Assembly: GCF_001984105.1 (NCBI RefSeq)
Contig: NZ_MTQM01000008.1
Location: 823,902-887,901 of the forward strand
DNA: 64,000 bases
Source of the DNA: Microbacterium sp. CSI-V
GTDB lineage: Bacteria; Actinomycetota; Actinomycetes; Actinomycetales; Microbacteriaceae
Reading direction: 5' to 3'
Below, piece after piece: positions 1 to 7,883 of this stretch; the stretch's first letter is position 1, and every line of letters begins with the position of its first letter. The position numbers were made by a program, and so were the translations under genes. Under the pieces are notes generated by a model. That model did no database searches. It saw only the letters and a list, made by a program, of their open reading frames with translations, and had not been told where the DNA came from.

Positions 1-165
1 CACGGCCAGCACCGTGACGTACACGACCGCGAGGATGAATTCGGCCTGCTGGTCGCCGTAGATCCCCGCGACCGCGGAGAGCACGGCGCTGAGCAGTCCG
101 CCGACGAACAGCACCGCGGCGAGCACGATGTCGCTCCGCCACTGCGCGCGCGTGAGGTTCGGCAT
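1..165 (-). CDS. N-terminal end of a membrane protein, possibly a sensor histidine kinase (partial)
   Basis: Only the first 55 codons are in the window; the gene runs off the left edge. The peptide starts MPNLTRAQWRSDIVLAAV and then has two hydrophobic stretches, about residues 14-34 and 43-55, separated by a short GIYGDQQAE loop. This is the layout of the multi-span membrane sensor region of actinobacterial histidine kinases, but no kinase motif is visible, so that identity is inference. A TACCGT hexamer (172-177) ends 6 nt upstream of the ATG, so the transcript is probably leaderless. The gene is divergent from the FMN reductase at 310. Confidence 0.6.
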   Translation of the reverse strand, partial: MPNLTRAQWRSDIVLAAVLFVGGLLSAVLSAVAGIYGDQQAEFILAVVYVTVLAV

Positions 166-309
166 CCTTCCACGGTAGGGGGACCCCCGACGTTCGGCAT
201 CCCCCGTCCGACGGAGTCAACCCCGACGGGGAATAGTCCGCGGAACGCAAAGCTTGCACGTGGATGTATTCGGACGTCTCGGCGTCCCCATGACACAGGA
301 AGGATCATC

Positions 310-882
310 GTGACCGACCACACCATCGGCTACATCGTCGGAAGCATCTCCAGCACGTCGATCAACCGTCGCCTCGCGAAGGCGCTCGAGAAGGTGGCAC
401 CCGAGGGCGTGACGCTGAAGGAGATCCCGATCAAGGACCTCCCGTTCTACTCGCCCGACTACGACGGGAACTTCCCGCAGGTCGCAACGGACTTCAAGAA
501 CGCGATCGAGGATGCCGACGCGGTCTTCATCGTGACCCCCGAGTACAGCCGGTCGATCCCGGGCGTGCTCAAGAACGCGCTGGACTGGTCGGCGCGTCCC
601 TACGGTGAGGCGTCGTTCAACGACAAGCCCACCGCGGTCATCGGCACCTCGCAGGGCGGCATCGCGACCGCTGCCGGTCAGCAGCACCTGCGCTCGGTCC
701 TCCTGCACTACAACGCTCTCGTGCTCGGACAGCCCGAGGGGTACATCCAGTCGACGCCCGGCCTGTTCGACGAGGACGGCACCGTCAACGACGAGGGCAC
801 CGCGGCGTTCCTCCGCTCGATCATCGAGGCGCTCGTGACGCTCGCCGACCGCACCGCTCCCGCGGCGGTTCCGGCGGCCTGA
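310..882 (+). CDS. NAD(P)H-dependent FMN reductase
   Basis: A 190-residue flavodoxin-fold oxidoreductase that reduces FMN, quinones or metal oxyanions with NAD(P)H in the cytoplasm. The phosphate-binding loop GSISSTSINRRLA lies near residues 11-23. The family motif TPEYSRSIPGVLKNALDW lies near residues 77-94, and GTSQGGIATAAGQ follows. Length and motifs fit the YieF/ChrR-type NADPH-dependent FMN reductases; the natural acceptor cannot be read from sequence. The GTG start is set by a strong AGGAAGGA ribosome site just upstream (about 297-304). The gene stands alone, followed by a palindromic repeat and a convergent sigma-factor gene. Confidence 0.9.
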   Translation: MTDHTIGYIVGSISSTSINRRLAKALEKVAPEGVTLKEIPIKDLPFYSPDYDGNFPQVATDFKNAIEDADAVFIVTPEYSRSIPGVLKNALDWSARPYGEASFNDKPTAVIGTSQGGIATAAGQQHLRSVLLHYNALVLGQPEGYIQSTPGLFDEDGTVNDEGTAAFLRSIIEALVTLADRTAPAAVPAA

Positions 883-895
883 CGCACCGTTTCTC

Positions 896-964
896 GGTTT
901 GGGGCGCGTTTCGTGCTTCGGGGCGTGCAATTCACGCCCCAACGCACAGAACGCGCCCCAAACC
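896..964. repeat. Family A four-box palindrome, copy 1
   Basis: A 69-bp near-perfect hairpin with 32-bp arms and a 5-nt loop (caatt). By hand count 28 of 32 arm positions pair. The outer 15 bp, GGTTTGGGGCGCGTT, is perfect. Each arm holds two TTGGGGCG-like boxes about 20 bp apart. It sits between the convergent FMN reductase and sigma-factor genes and could serve as a bidirectional terminator. Two relatives lie at 43390-43454 and 46262-46330. Confidence 0.85.
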
Positions 965-1011
965 CGTGACACCCGCGCGGGAGCCACCCGCGCGCCGCGC
1001 CCCGCGCTGGT

Positions 1012-2250
1012 TCATCTACCCAGCGCCTCGGCCTTCCGCCGCAGCAGCGCCGCCTCGCGGGCGTGGCGGGTCAGCGCCGCGGCTTCGAACAACTGCGTGC
1101 GGGCCTCCTCGACGCGGCCCAGGCGCGCGAGCAGTTCGCCGCGCACCGAGGGCAGGAGGTGCGAGCCGCGCAAGGGTGTGGCATCGATTCCGTCGATGAC
1201 CGCGAGCCCCTCTTCCGGACCGGATGCCATCGACACGGCGACCGCGCGATTGAGCTCGACGACCGGGTTCGCGGTGATCCGGCCGAGCATCTCGTACAGG
1301 AGGACGATGCGGTCCCAGTCGGTGGCGTCGACGCTCGCGGCCTCGGCGTGACACAGCGCGATCGCGGCCTGCAGCTGGTACGGGCCGCGGCCCTTGCCGA
1401 GGGCGTCGGCCCGGTCGAGGAGCGCGCGGCCGCGGGCGATCGCCGAGTGGTCCCAGCGGCGACGGTCCTGGTCGGCCAGCAGCACGGCATCCCCGTTCCC
1501 GTCGACGCGGGCGGCGAAGCGGGATGCCTGGAACTCCATCAGTGCGGAGAGTCCCAGCACCTCGGGCTCGCGGGGCATCAGCCGGTCGAGGACCCGGCCA
1601 AGGCGCAGGGCCTCGTGCGCCAGCTCGGTGCGGAGGACCGCATCGCCCGTGCTCGCGACGTAGCCCTCGGTGAAGACGAGGTACACGACGGTGAGCACCG
1701 CCGTGCGCCGCGCGGGCCACTCGGCCGGCTCGGGGACGGCGAAGGGGACGCGCGCCGCGCTCAGCGCCTTCTTCGCACGGACGATCCGCTGCTGCATCGT
1801 CGGCACCGGGACGAGGAAGAGCCGCGCGATCGCCTCGGTGTCGAGGCCTCCGACGACCTTCAGCGTCAGAGCCACCTGCGCCTCACGCGAGAGCACGGGA
1901 TGACAGGCGGCGAAGACGAGACGCAGCACGTCGTCGTCGATCGGCTCCCACACGTCGTCGGCCACCTCGTCGAGGTCGGCGACGAGCAGGCGGTACTTCT
2001 CGCCGAGGCGCTGCTCGCGCCGCCAGCCGTCGATCGCGCGACGCTTCGCCACCGCCGTCAGCCACGCCCCGGGGTTCCGTGGGACGCCGTCGCGGGCCCA
2101 CTGTTCGACGGCTTCGACCAGCGCGTCCTGCGCGAGGTCTTCCGCGGTGCCGAGGTCGCCGACCACGCGGGCCAGCGCCGCGACGATCCGGGCGCCCTCG
2201 ATGCGCCAGATCGCCGCGACGCGGCGCGAGAGGTCGGGGTCGGGGGTCAC
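1012..2250 (-). CDS. ECF sigma factor, ECF42-like, with long C-terminal extension
   Basis: About 412 residues. The N-terminal part has sigma-70 regions 2 and 4: the region-2 helix GTAEDLAQDALVEAVEQW, then VPVPTMQQRIVRAKKALSAA as the region-4 helix-turn-helix. A helical, TPR-like extension of more than 200 residues follows, with VVYLVFTEGYVASTGDAV and VELNRAVAVSMASGPEEGL. This extension and the YCII partner define the ECF42 type. The GTG start at 2250 overlaps the TGA of the YCII gene by 4 nt (GTGA), which implies translational coupling. ECF42 factors usually lack an anti-sigma gene, and none is seen here; control is thought to work through the extension. Target promoters are unknown. Confidence 0.88.
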   Translation of the reverse strand: MTPDPDLSRRVAAIWRIEGARIVAALARVVGDLGTAEDLAQDALVEAVEQWARDGVPRNPGAWLTAVAKRRAIDGWRREQRLGEKYRLLVADLDEVADDVWEPIDDDVLRLVFAACHPVLSREAQVALTLKVVGGLDTEAIARLFLVPVPTMQQRIVRAKKALSAARVPFAVPEPAEWPARRTAVLTVVYLVFTEGYVASTGDAVLRTELAHEALRLGRVLDRLMPREPEVLGLSALMEFQASRFAARVDGNGDAVLLADQDRRRWDHSAIARGRALLDRADALGKGRGPYQLQAAIALCHAEAASVDATDWDRIVLLYEMLGRITANPVVELNRAVAVSMASGPEEGLAVIDGIDATPLRGSHLLPSVRGELLARLGRVEEARTQLFEAAALTRHAREAALLRRKAEALGR

Positions 2251-2675
2251 CGCCCGGAGAGCTCCTCGCGCCAGCCCTCCTCTTTCTGGATGTACTCGTT
2301 GTCGGCGAACGCCGCGAAGTCGGTCTCGTCGGTCACCCGGCGCACCTCGAGCTTGTTGCCGGCGATGAGCGGCGCGCGCCGCGCCCACTCGATCGCCTCG
2401 TCGCGCGAGGACACCTCGATGATCCAGAAGCCGTTGAACAGCTCGTGCGTCTCGCCGTAGGGGCCGTCGGTGACCACGGGCTCCTCGCCGCCGAACTCGA
2501 CGACGAAGTTCTGGCTCATGTCTTCGGCGAGGCCATCGCCGGCGACGAGCACGCCCGCGGTGATCATCGACTCGTTGTACGCGCCCATGTCGTTGATGAT
2601 CTGCTCGAACGGGATCTGCTTGTACGCCGCGTACGCCTCGTCGGTGCCGCGCATGATCAGCATGTACTTCGTCAT
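2247..2675 (-). CDS. YCII/DGPF-domain protein, partner of the ECF sigma factor
   Basis: A 142-residue YciI-related protein that opens MTKYMLIMRGTDEAYAAY and contains the family signature VTDGPYGETHELFNGFWI (the DGPF-type motif, here DGPY). These small alpha/beta proteins form dimers with a pocket and are standing neighbours of ECF42 sigma genes; their biochemical role is not settled. It is first in a two-gene operon and its stop overlaps the sigma-factor start. A purine-rich ribosome site (AGGGAAGAG) lies about 8 nt before the ATG. The 130-bp leader region is the likely site of autoregulated transcription, but no ECF promoter could be assigned with confidence. Confidence 0.87.
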   Translation of the reverse strand: MTKYMLIMRGTDEAYAAYKQIPFEQIINDMGAYNESMITAGVLVAGDGLAEDMSQNFVVEFGGEEPVVTDGPYGETHELFNGFWIIEVSSRDEAIEWARRAPLIAGNKLEVRRVTDETDFAAFADNEYIQKEEGWREELSGR

Positions 2676-2807
2676 GGTCTCTTCTCTTCCCTGCTGTCGT
2701 TCGTTCCGGGGGAGCGGATGCCTGCCCCTACTATCGCGTCGAACAGCGACGGGCGGAATCGACAGAGCGTCGGAGAAAAGTTCCCGGATGCCGTCAGGCG
2801 GAGCGGA

Positions 2808-3041
2808 TCAGGTGTCGTCCCGGCTCGAGCCATCATCTTCGGCGGGCCCGGTCTTGGCCGATGTCTCTCGGCGAAGGTGCACCAAGCCCACGGCCATGAG
2901 GGCGACGCCGGCGACGAGGATCACGATTCGCAGCACGAGGTTCACGTCGGGGAAGAGCAGGTTCGGGAGGACCAGTACGAACACCGCCGCGACGAAATAC
3001 CAGACGGCGGTCGATCCCTGCGGATCCTTCGTGGATGCCAT
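2808..3041 (-). CDS. Small membrane protein with two TM segments
   Basis: A 77-residue protein, MASTKDPQGSTAVWYFVAAV at the start, with two hydrophobic helices (about residues 10-28 and 34-53) and an acidic hydrophilic tail ending DDGSSRDDT. No family is recognised with certainty. The start is chosen because GGAGGAG lies 6 nt before this ATG; an upstream in-frame ATG lacks a ribosome site. It stands alone between the YCII promoter region and exonuclease III. Function unknown. Confidence 0.7.
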   Translation of the reverse strand: MASTKDPQGSTAVWYFVAAVFVLVLPNLLFPDVNLVLRIVILVAGVALMAVGLVHLRRETSAKTGPAEDDGSSRDDT

Positions 3042-3123
3042 GGAGCTCCTCCCTCGCTGATCCGAGCCTACGAGCAGCTCCGGCGCCCGCGCCTCCCCCA
3101 CCCGACGGAGAAGAAGGATGCCG

Positions 3124-3969
3124 TCAGCCGAAGATCATCGGGAGGTCGTCGTCGTCCTCGCCGTGGGAGAAGTCGAGGTCGGCGACGACGGGCACATGGT
3201 CGCTGGGCGCCTCGCCCTTGCGCTCGTTGCGGTGGATCTCGGCGCCCTGCACGGCGTCGGCGAACGCCGTCGAGCCGAGGATGAAGTCGATGCGCAGTCC
3301 CTCGTTGCGGGGGAAGCGCAGCTGCTTGTAGTCCCAGTAGGTGTAACCGGTGGGGATGAGCGGACGCACGACGTCGGTGAGCCCCGTGGACTCGAACGCG
3401 GCGAACGCGGCGCGCTCGGGCGGCGACACGTGCGTGGTCACGCCCTCGATCACCGTGGGGTCGCCGTTGTCGGCATCCGTCGGGGCGATGTTGAAGTCGC
3501 CGGTCAGGGCCAGGGGCAGGCCGGGGTTCGCGGCCAGGGTGTCTTCGGTGTGGCGGCGGAGCGCCTCGAGCCAGTCGAGCTTGTAGTGGTAGTGCGGGTC
3601 GTCGAGCCCGCGGCCGTTCGGGACGTACAAGCTCCACACCTGCACGCCGTCGATGGTCGCGCCGAGCGCCCGCGCCTCTTTCGGGAGGTCGGGGCCTTCC
3701 TTGCCCTTCTCGAACCCGGGCATGCCGGGAAAGCCGATCTGGACGTCTTCGATCGGCTCACGGCTGGCGATCGCGACGCCGTTCCACTGGTTCAGCCCGT
3801 GTGCGACGACGTGATACCCGGCCTCTTCGAACGCCGCGTACGGGAACTGCTCCGTCTTGCACTTGATCTCCTGCATCGCCAGAACGTCGATGTGCTCGCG
3901 CACGGCGAACTCGACGGTACGGGCGACGCGGGCGCGGACGGAGTTGACGTTCCAGGTGGCCAGGCGCAT
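3124..3969 (-). CDS. xthA: Exodeoxyribonuclease III
   Basis: A 281-residue member of the ExoIII/APE endonuclease-exonuclease-phosphatase superfamily, acting on abasic sites and 3' ends in base-excision repair. The start MRLATWNVNSVRARV carries the catalytic Asn; the metal-binding Glu is in VLAMQEIKCK. LYVPNGRGLDDPHYHYKL, LTGDFNIAPTDAD and the closing GLRIDFIL / APSDHVPVVADL give the Asp and His catalytic residues. Length matches the family. The ATG at 3969 is chosen because homologues begin MRLATWN and because a TAGGCT hexamer ends 7 nt upstream (leaderless pattern). An alternative ATG 30 nt upstream would add MSPPESRLDA. It is divergent from pyrE. Confidence 0.95.
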   Translation of the reverse strand: MRLATWNVNSVRARVARTVEFAVREHIDVLAMQEIKCKTEQFPYAAFEEAGYHVVAHGLNQWNGVAIASREPIEDVQIGFPGMPGFEKGKEGPDLPKEARALGATIDGVQVWSLYVPNGRGLDDPHYHYKLDWLEALRRHTEDTLAANPGLPLALTGDFNIAPTDADNGDPTVIEGVTTHVSPPERAAFAAFESTGLTDVVRPLIPTGYTYWDYKQLRFPRNEGLRIDFILGSTAFADAVQGAEIHRNERKGEAPSDHVPVVADLDFSHGEDDDDLPMIFG

Positions 3970-4076
3970 GGCATCCAGCCTACTTTCGGGCGGGGACATC
4001 GCCGGGCGCGGCAGCGGAGGCTGATCTTCTCTGATCACGACCGACGTGATCCACATGAGCACATAAACTCGACGCC

Positions 4077-4655
4077 GTGACTGCCGCCTCCACTCCCGAG
4101 CTCGAAGCCGACCGCCAGGCCCTCATCGGCCTCATCAACGCCGAGGCGGTGTTCCACGGCCACTTCACGCTTTCGAGCGGCAAGAAGGCGACGTACTACG
4201 TCGACATGCGCAAGCTCACGCTCGACCACCGTGCGGCCCCCGCGATCGGCCGTCTCGTGCTCGACCTCGTGAAGGACCTCGACGGTGTCGTGGCCGTCGG
4301 CGGGCTCACGCTCGGCGCCGACCCGATCGCCAACGCCGTGATGCACGAGTCGGTGCACGCGGGCCACCCGCTCGACGCCTTCGTCGTGCGCAAGGAGCCC
4401 AAGGACCACGGCCGCGGGCGCCAGATAGAGGGAGCCGACGTCAAGGGCAAGCGCGTCGTCGTCGTCGAAGACACCTCGACCACCGGTCAGTCCGCGCTCA
4501 AGGCCGTCGAGGCTCTGCGCCGCGAGGGCGCGGAGGTCGTCGCCGTCGCCGTGATCGTCGACCGCAAGACCGGCGCGCAGGCCGCGATCGAGGCCGAGGG
4601 CCTGCAGTGGCTGGCATCCATCGACCTCGACGACCTGGGCCTGCAGCCGCAGTAA
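4077..4655 (+). CDS. pyrE: Orotate phosphoribosyltransferase
   Basis: A 192-residue type I phosphoribosyltransferase that converts orotate and PRPP to orotidine monophosphate in pyrimidine synthesis. The PRPP-binding signature RVVVVEDTSTTGQSALKAVE lies near residues 125-144. The substrate part has FTLSSGKKATYYVDMRK and GGLTLGADPIANAV, both typical of PyrE. The start is GTG. No ribosome site precedes it, but TAAACT ends 7 nt upstream, so the message is probably leaderless. The divergent neighbour is xthA, and a family B palindrome follows the stop. Confidence 0.96.
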   Translation: MTAASTPELEADRQALIGLINAEAVFHGHFTLSSGKKATYYVDMRKLTLDHRAAPAIGRLVLDLVKDLDGVVAVGGLTLGADPIANAVMHESVHAGHPLDAFVVRKEPKDHGRGRQIEGADVKGKRVVVVEDTSTTGQSALKAVEALRREGAEVVAVAVIVDRKTGAQAAIEAEGLQWLASIDLDDLGLQPQ

Positions 4656-4675
4656 TCCGCTCGCGGCCGTTCCGA

Positions 4676-4744
4676 GAACAGGCGCCGCGCCGGGAACAGG
4701 CCGTTTCGGCGCGGATCGCCCTGTTCCGGAGACATCGCCTGTTC
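4676..4744. repeat. Family B four-box palindrome
   Basis: A 69-bp element with four GGAACAGG-type boxes: forward at 4676 and 4694, reverse at 4720 and 4738. The boxes in each arm are exactly 18 nt apart. The arms pair at the boxes but hardly in between. The layout is the same as family A but the box sequence is unrelated. It lies between convergent pyrE and the small gene at 4885, so a terminator role is possible. Confidence 0.75.
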
Positions 4745-4884
4745 CACGACACAGACCGGATGCCGCTGCCTCGCGCGTGCGAACCGTCACCGCGCTGCGC
4801 GACACGGGCCGGATGCCACCCACCCGGCGGCACGGGTCAGCCGCCGACTTCAGGACCGGATGCCATGCATTCCGGCCGAACGGG

Positions 4885-5013
4885 TCACTCCCCGCCGTCG
4901 AACGGGTCGCGGCGGTCGCCCTTCCGCGAGCGGCGCCACTGCACGATGAAGGCGACGAGCGTGCCCGCCGTGATCAGGAACGCGGTGAGGAGCCAGAGTG
5001 TGCGGTCGTCCAT
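4885..5013 (-). CDS. Tiny single-span membrane protein
   Basis: A 42-residue protein, MDDRTLWLLTAFLITAGTLV at the start, with one membrane helix (about residues 6-25) and a strongly basic then acidic tail (QWRRSRKGDRRDPFDGGE). The ATG is preceded by GGGGAGGA at good spacing, which supports real translation despite the size. It lies 17 nt after the YdeI-family gene and is probably co-transcribed with it. No function can be assigned. Confidence 0.65.
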   Translation of the reverse strand: MDDRTLWLLTAFLITAGTLVAFIVQWRRSRKGDRRDPFDGGE

Positions 5014-5030
5014 GCGTCGATCCTCCCCGA

Positions 5031-5606
5031 TCACACCGGGCGTTTGCCCGCGGCGGCATCGGCCACGATCTTCGCGACCCGCGCCTCGCGGGTCTGCGGC
5101 CGGACGGCCATCGCGATCTGCGTGAGCCCGAACTTGCGGACCGACGGCGGGAACGCGTCCCAGTTGGCGCGGGCGGCGGGCACCGCGTCGAGGGCGGCGG
5201 TGAGCTCGGGCGGTTCGATTCCCGCCTCGGGCCCGTCGAGGATCTCCCACGCACCGTTGGCTCGGGCGACCTCGAGCGCGCGGATGCCGGCCGGCCGGAG
5301 GCGCCCCTCGGCCTCGAGGCGGGCGATGCGCGCCTTGTTCGTCGCCGCCCAGCCGCTGGTCGCCCGACGCGGCGCGAACCACAGGCCCGAGCTGACCTCG
5401 TCGAACACGCGCACCGGGCCGTCGATCCAGCCGAAGCACAGCGCCTCGCAGATCGCCTCTTCGTATTCGACGTAGCGACCGGTGTGTTCGCCCCGACCGC
5501 GCAGCAGCCACGCGCCCTTCAACACGGTGTGGTTCTCGTCGAGCCAGCGGCCCCACTCGGCGGCGTCGACCGCCGCGACCTTCACCCCGTCGTCGAGCGC
5601 GCCCAC
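5031..5606 (-). CDS. YdeI/OmpD-associated family protein
   Basis: A 191-residue protein of the YdeI (bacteriocin-protection/OmpD-associated) family. It has EWGRWLDENHTVLKGAWL near the start, then the family core CEALCFGWIDGPVRVFDE, FAPRRATSGWAATNKARI and PAGIRALEVARANGAWEILD. The C-terminal half has the usual LTAALDAVPAARANWDAFPP and a basic end. Biochemical function is not established for the family. The GTG start at 5606 follows the stop of the HAD gene after one base, so the two are co-transcribed and probably translationally coupled. Confidence 0.85.
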   Translation of the reverse strand: MGALDDGVKVAAVDAAEWGRWLDENHTVLKGAWLLRGRGEHTGRYVEYEEAICEALCFGWIDGPVRVFDEVSSGLWFAPRRATSGWAATNKARIARLEAEGRLRPAGIRALEVARANGAWEILDGPEAGIEPPELTAALDAVPAARANWDAFPPSVRKFGLTQIAMAVRPQTREARVAKIVADAAAGKRPV

Positions 5607-5607
5607 G

Positions 5608-6438
5608 TCACAGGCCTTCGGCCAGGCCCTCTTCGCCGTCGGCGAGGTCGGTCTCGACCGGCTCGTCGCGGACGAGATCGGCGACGGATGCCAGGATCTC
5701 GTCGGGCCGGAACGGGTACTTCTCGATCTCGTTCTGATCGCTGATGCCCGTCATCACCAGAACGGTGTGGAGGCCGGCCTCGATGCCGGCCACGATGTCG
5801 GTGTCCATGCGGTCGCCGATCATGCCGGTGTTCTCGGAGTGCGCGCCGATCCGGTTGAGGGCGGAGCGGAACATCATCGGGTTGGGCTTGCCGACGATAT
5901 AGGGCTCCTTGCCCGTGGCCTTCGTGATGAGGGCGGCGATCGCGCCCGTCGCGGGCAGCACGCCCTCGGTCGAGGGGCCCGTGGCATCCGGGTTCGTGGC
6001 GATGAAACGGGCACCGTCGCGGATGAAGCGGATGGCCTTCGTGATCGCCTCGAAGGAGTAGTTGCGCGTCTCGCCCACCACGACGTAGTCGGGGTGGGTC
6101 TCGGTCATGATGAAACCGGCCTCGTGCAGAGCGGTCGTGAGCCCGGCCTCGCCGATGACGAAGGCGGAGCCGCCCGGCATCTGCGATCGCAGGAAATCGG
6201 CGGTCGCGAGCGCGGAGGTCCAGATCGAGGACTCGGGCACCACGAGCCCCGACGACCGCAGCCGGGCGCTGAGGTCGCGGGGCGTGAAGATCGAGTTGTT
6301 CGTCAGAACGAGGAACGGGGTGCCCTCGGCCCGCCACTGCGCGAGCAGTTCGGAGGCGCCGGGGACGGGGGTGTTCTCATGGACGAGCACGCCGTCCATG
6401 TCGGTGAGCCAGCACTCCACGTCGCCACGGGTTCGCAT
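5608..6438 (-). CDS. HAD-IIA family sugar-phosphate-type phosphatase (NagD-like)
   Basis: A 276-residue HAD hydrolase of class IIA. Motif I is TDMDGVLVHENTPVPGA (nucleophile Asp and general acid Asp), motif II is LVLTNNSIFTPRDL, motif III has KPNPMMFRSALNRIG, and motif IV is GMIGDRMDTDIVAGIEAGL. The C2-type cap between motifs II and III fits NagD-like phosphatases that act on nucleotides or small phosphorylated metabolites; the substrate cannot be told. TAGGCT ends 6 nt before the ATG, a leaderless pattern. It is first of a likely three-gene unit with the YdeI-family gene and the tiny membrane protein. Confidence 0.9.
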   Translation of the reverse strand: MRTRGDVECWLTDMDGVLVHENTPVPGASELLAQWRAEGTPFLVLTNNSIFTPRDLSARLRSSGLVVPESSIWTSALATADFLRSQMPGGSAFVIGEAGLTTALHEAGFIMTETHPDYVVVGETRNYSFEAITKAIRFIRDGARFIATNPDATGPSTEGVLPATGAIAALITKATGKEPYIVGKPNPMMFRSALNRIGAHSENTGMIGDRMDTDIVAGIEAGLHTVLVMTGISDQNEIEKYPFRPDEILASVADLVRDEPVETDLADGEEGLAEGL

Positions 6439-6485
6439 GGGTTCAGCCTATCCCCGGGGTCGGACACGGCCACCGGGCGAAACGA

Positions 6486-6523
6486 CGCACGGGCCGCCCG
6501 CCCGGAGGCTGACGGCCCGTGCG
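6486..6523 (-). terminator. Hairpin terminator after the csbD-like gene
   Basis: A perfect 11-bp stem (CGCACGGGCCG at 6486-6496 pairing with 6513-6523) encloses a 16-nt loop. It begins 11 nt beyond the stop codon of the CsbD-type gene. There is no T-run, as is common in this GC range. Termination is inferred from position and structure. Confidence 0.6.
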
Positions 6524-6534
6524 AGCGTCGCGGA

Positions 6535-6705
6535 TTACTTGAACGAGTCCTTGACGTTCTCGCCGGCCTTCTTCGCGTCGGCCTTGACCTGGTCGGCCTT
6601 GCCCTCAGCGGCGAGCTTGTCGTTGTCGGTGGCGTTGCCGATGGCTTCCTTCGCCTTGCCCACGATGTCCTGGGCGGCGTTCTTGATCTTGTCGTCGAGA
6701 CCCAT
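6535..6705 (-). CDS. CsbD family stress-response protein
   Basis: A 56-residue hydrophilic, lysine/alanine-rich protein: MGLDDKIKNAAQDIVGKAKE, then GNATDNDKLAAEGKADQVKA. This is the CsbD signature; members are abundant stress proteins controlled by general-stress sigma factors, with no defined biochemical role. An AAGGGAAGGAA ribosome site precedes the ATG at about 6 nt. It is a single gene with its own hairpin terminator. Confidence 0.9.
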   Translation of the reverse strand: MGLDDKIKNAAQDIVGKAKEAIGNATDNDKLAAEGKADQVKADAKKAGENVKDSFK

Positions 6706-6893
6706 GAGGGGTTCCTTCCCTTGAATGAAGACGTCGCGCCGGGTGATGGCGGCGGCGGAGCCGGTGTGCTCACTAATCAGACGCAGCGACAGCGCGATTC
6801 GTCACGCGGGGGAGCGAAAAAGTTCACGAGATCGGTATTCCCGATCCGGAATGCACCGGTGACGGGGCCGAGCGATCTCGTTAGGGTCGAAGG

Positions 6894-7841
6894 GTGGCGC
6901 GCGACGAGTGGGACCCCCGGAACCTTCCCGACCTCTCGGGGCGCGCGTACCTCGTCACCGGCGCGACCCGCGGGCTCGGCTATTTCGCGTGCGAGCAGCT
7001 GGCGGGCGCGGGCGCGCACGTCCTGCTCACCGGCCGCAACCCCAATCGCCTCGTCCTGGCGAAGGAGGCCGTCCGACGGACGCATCCGGATGCCTCGATC
7101 GAGACGCTCCTGCTCGACACCAGCAACCTCGGCTCGGTGCGCGCCGCCGCGGCGACGGTCCGCGCGCGCGGACGGCTGCACGGCCTGCTGATGAACGCGG
7201 GGATCGTGCACCCCCCGAAGACGCGCGAATTGGCGGGCGGGCACGAGAAGGTCTTCGCCACGAACGTGCTCGGACACTTCGCCCTCGCCGGCGAGCTCCT
7301 GACGCCGCTCGCGACGGCGCGCGGCCGGATGGTCTGGGTGGGCAGCATGTCGACCTCGCTCTGGAAGCACGTCCCCACCGACCCCGAGCTCGTCGAGGGG
7401 TACACGCCGTGGCGCGCCTACGTGCAGTCCAAGGCCGCGACCACGATGCTCGCGCTCGAGGCGGACCGACGGCTGAAAGCGCACAGCGTGCCGGTCGAGA
7501 GCCTCGTCGCCCACCCCGGATACTCCACGAGCGGCCGGACCCGTGGCATCCGGGGCGTGAACGAACCCACGCGGCTGACGCGCTTCGTCGACAACCTGCA
7601 GGCCCCGATCACGCAGTCCAAGGACGAAGGGGCCTGGGCCCTCGTGCGCGCGCTGATCGATCCGCTCGCCGAGGGCGGCGCGATGTACGGCCCCGCACGG
7701 ATCGTCCGGGGCACGCCGCGCCGGGCGACTCCCGCCCGTCTCACGCGCGACGGCGGCCTCAGCGCCGACCTGTGGCGCGCGTGCGAGACCGCGACGCACG
7801 TCCGGTGGCCGTTCGAGCGGGTGCGCCGTACGGCATCCTGA
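6894..7841 (+). CDS. Short-chain dehydrogenase/reductase
   Basis: A 315-residue SDR oxidoreductase. The NAD(P)-binding TGATRGLG lies near residues 22-29, LMNAGIVHPP gives the NAG motif, the catalytic Ser is in WVGSMST, and Tyr/Lys are in YVQSKAATTM near residue 176. Order and spacing fit retinol-dehydrogenase-like or protochlorophyllide-reductase-like SDRs with a long C-terminus. The substrate is unknown. The GTG start is preceded by TAGGGT ending 6 nt upstream and no ribosome site, so it is probably leaderless. Confidence 0.9.
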   Translation: MARDEWDPRNLPDLSGRAYLVTGATRGLGYFACEQLAGAGAHVLLTGRNPNRLVLAKEAVRRTHPDASIETLLLDTSNLGSVRAAAATVRARGRLHGLLMNAGIVHPPKTRELAGGHEKVFATNVLGHFALAGELLTPLATARGRMVWVGSMSTSLWKHVPTDPELVEGYTPWRAYVQSKAATTMLALEADRRLKAHSVPVESLVAHPGYSTSGRTRGIRGVNEPTRLTRFVDNLQAPITQSKDEGAWALVRALIDPLAEGGAMYGPARIVRGTPRRATPARLTRDGGLSADLWRACETATHVRWPFERVRRTAS

Positions 7842-7883
7842 ATCCTCCGCCGCGATGTCGCGGCGTGCGCCTACAGTGATCGC

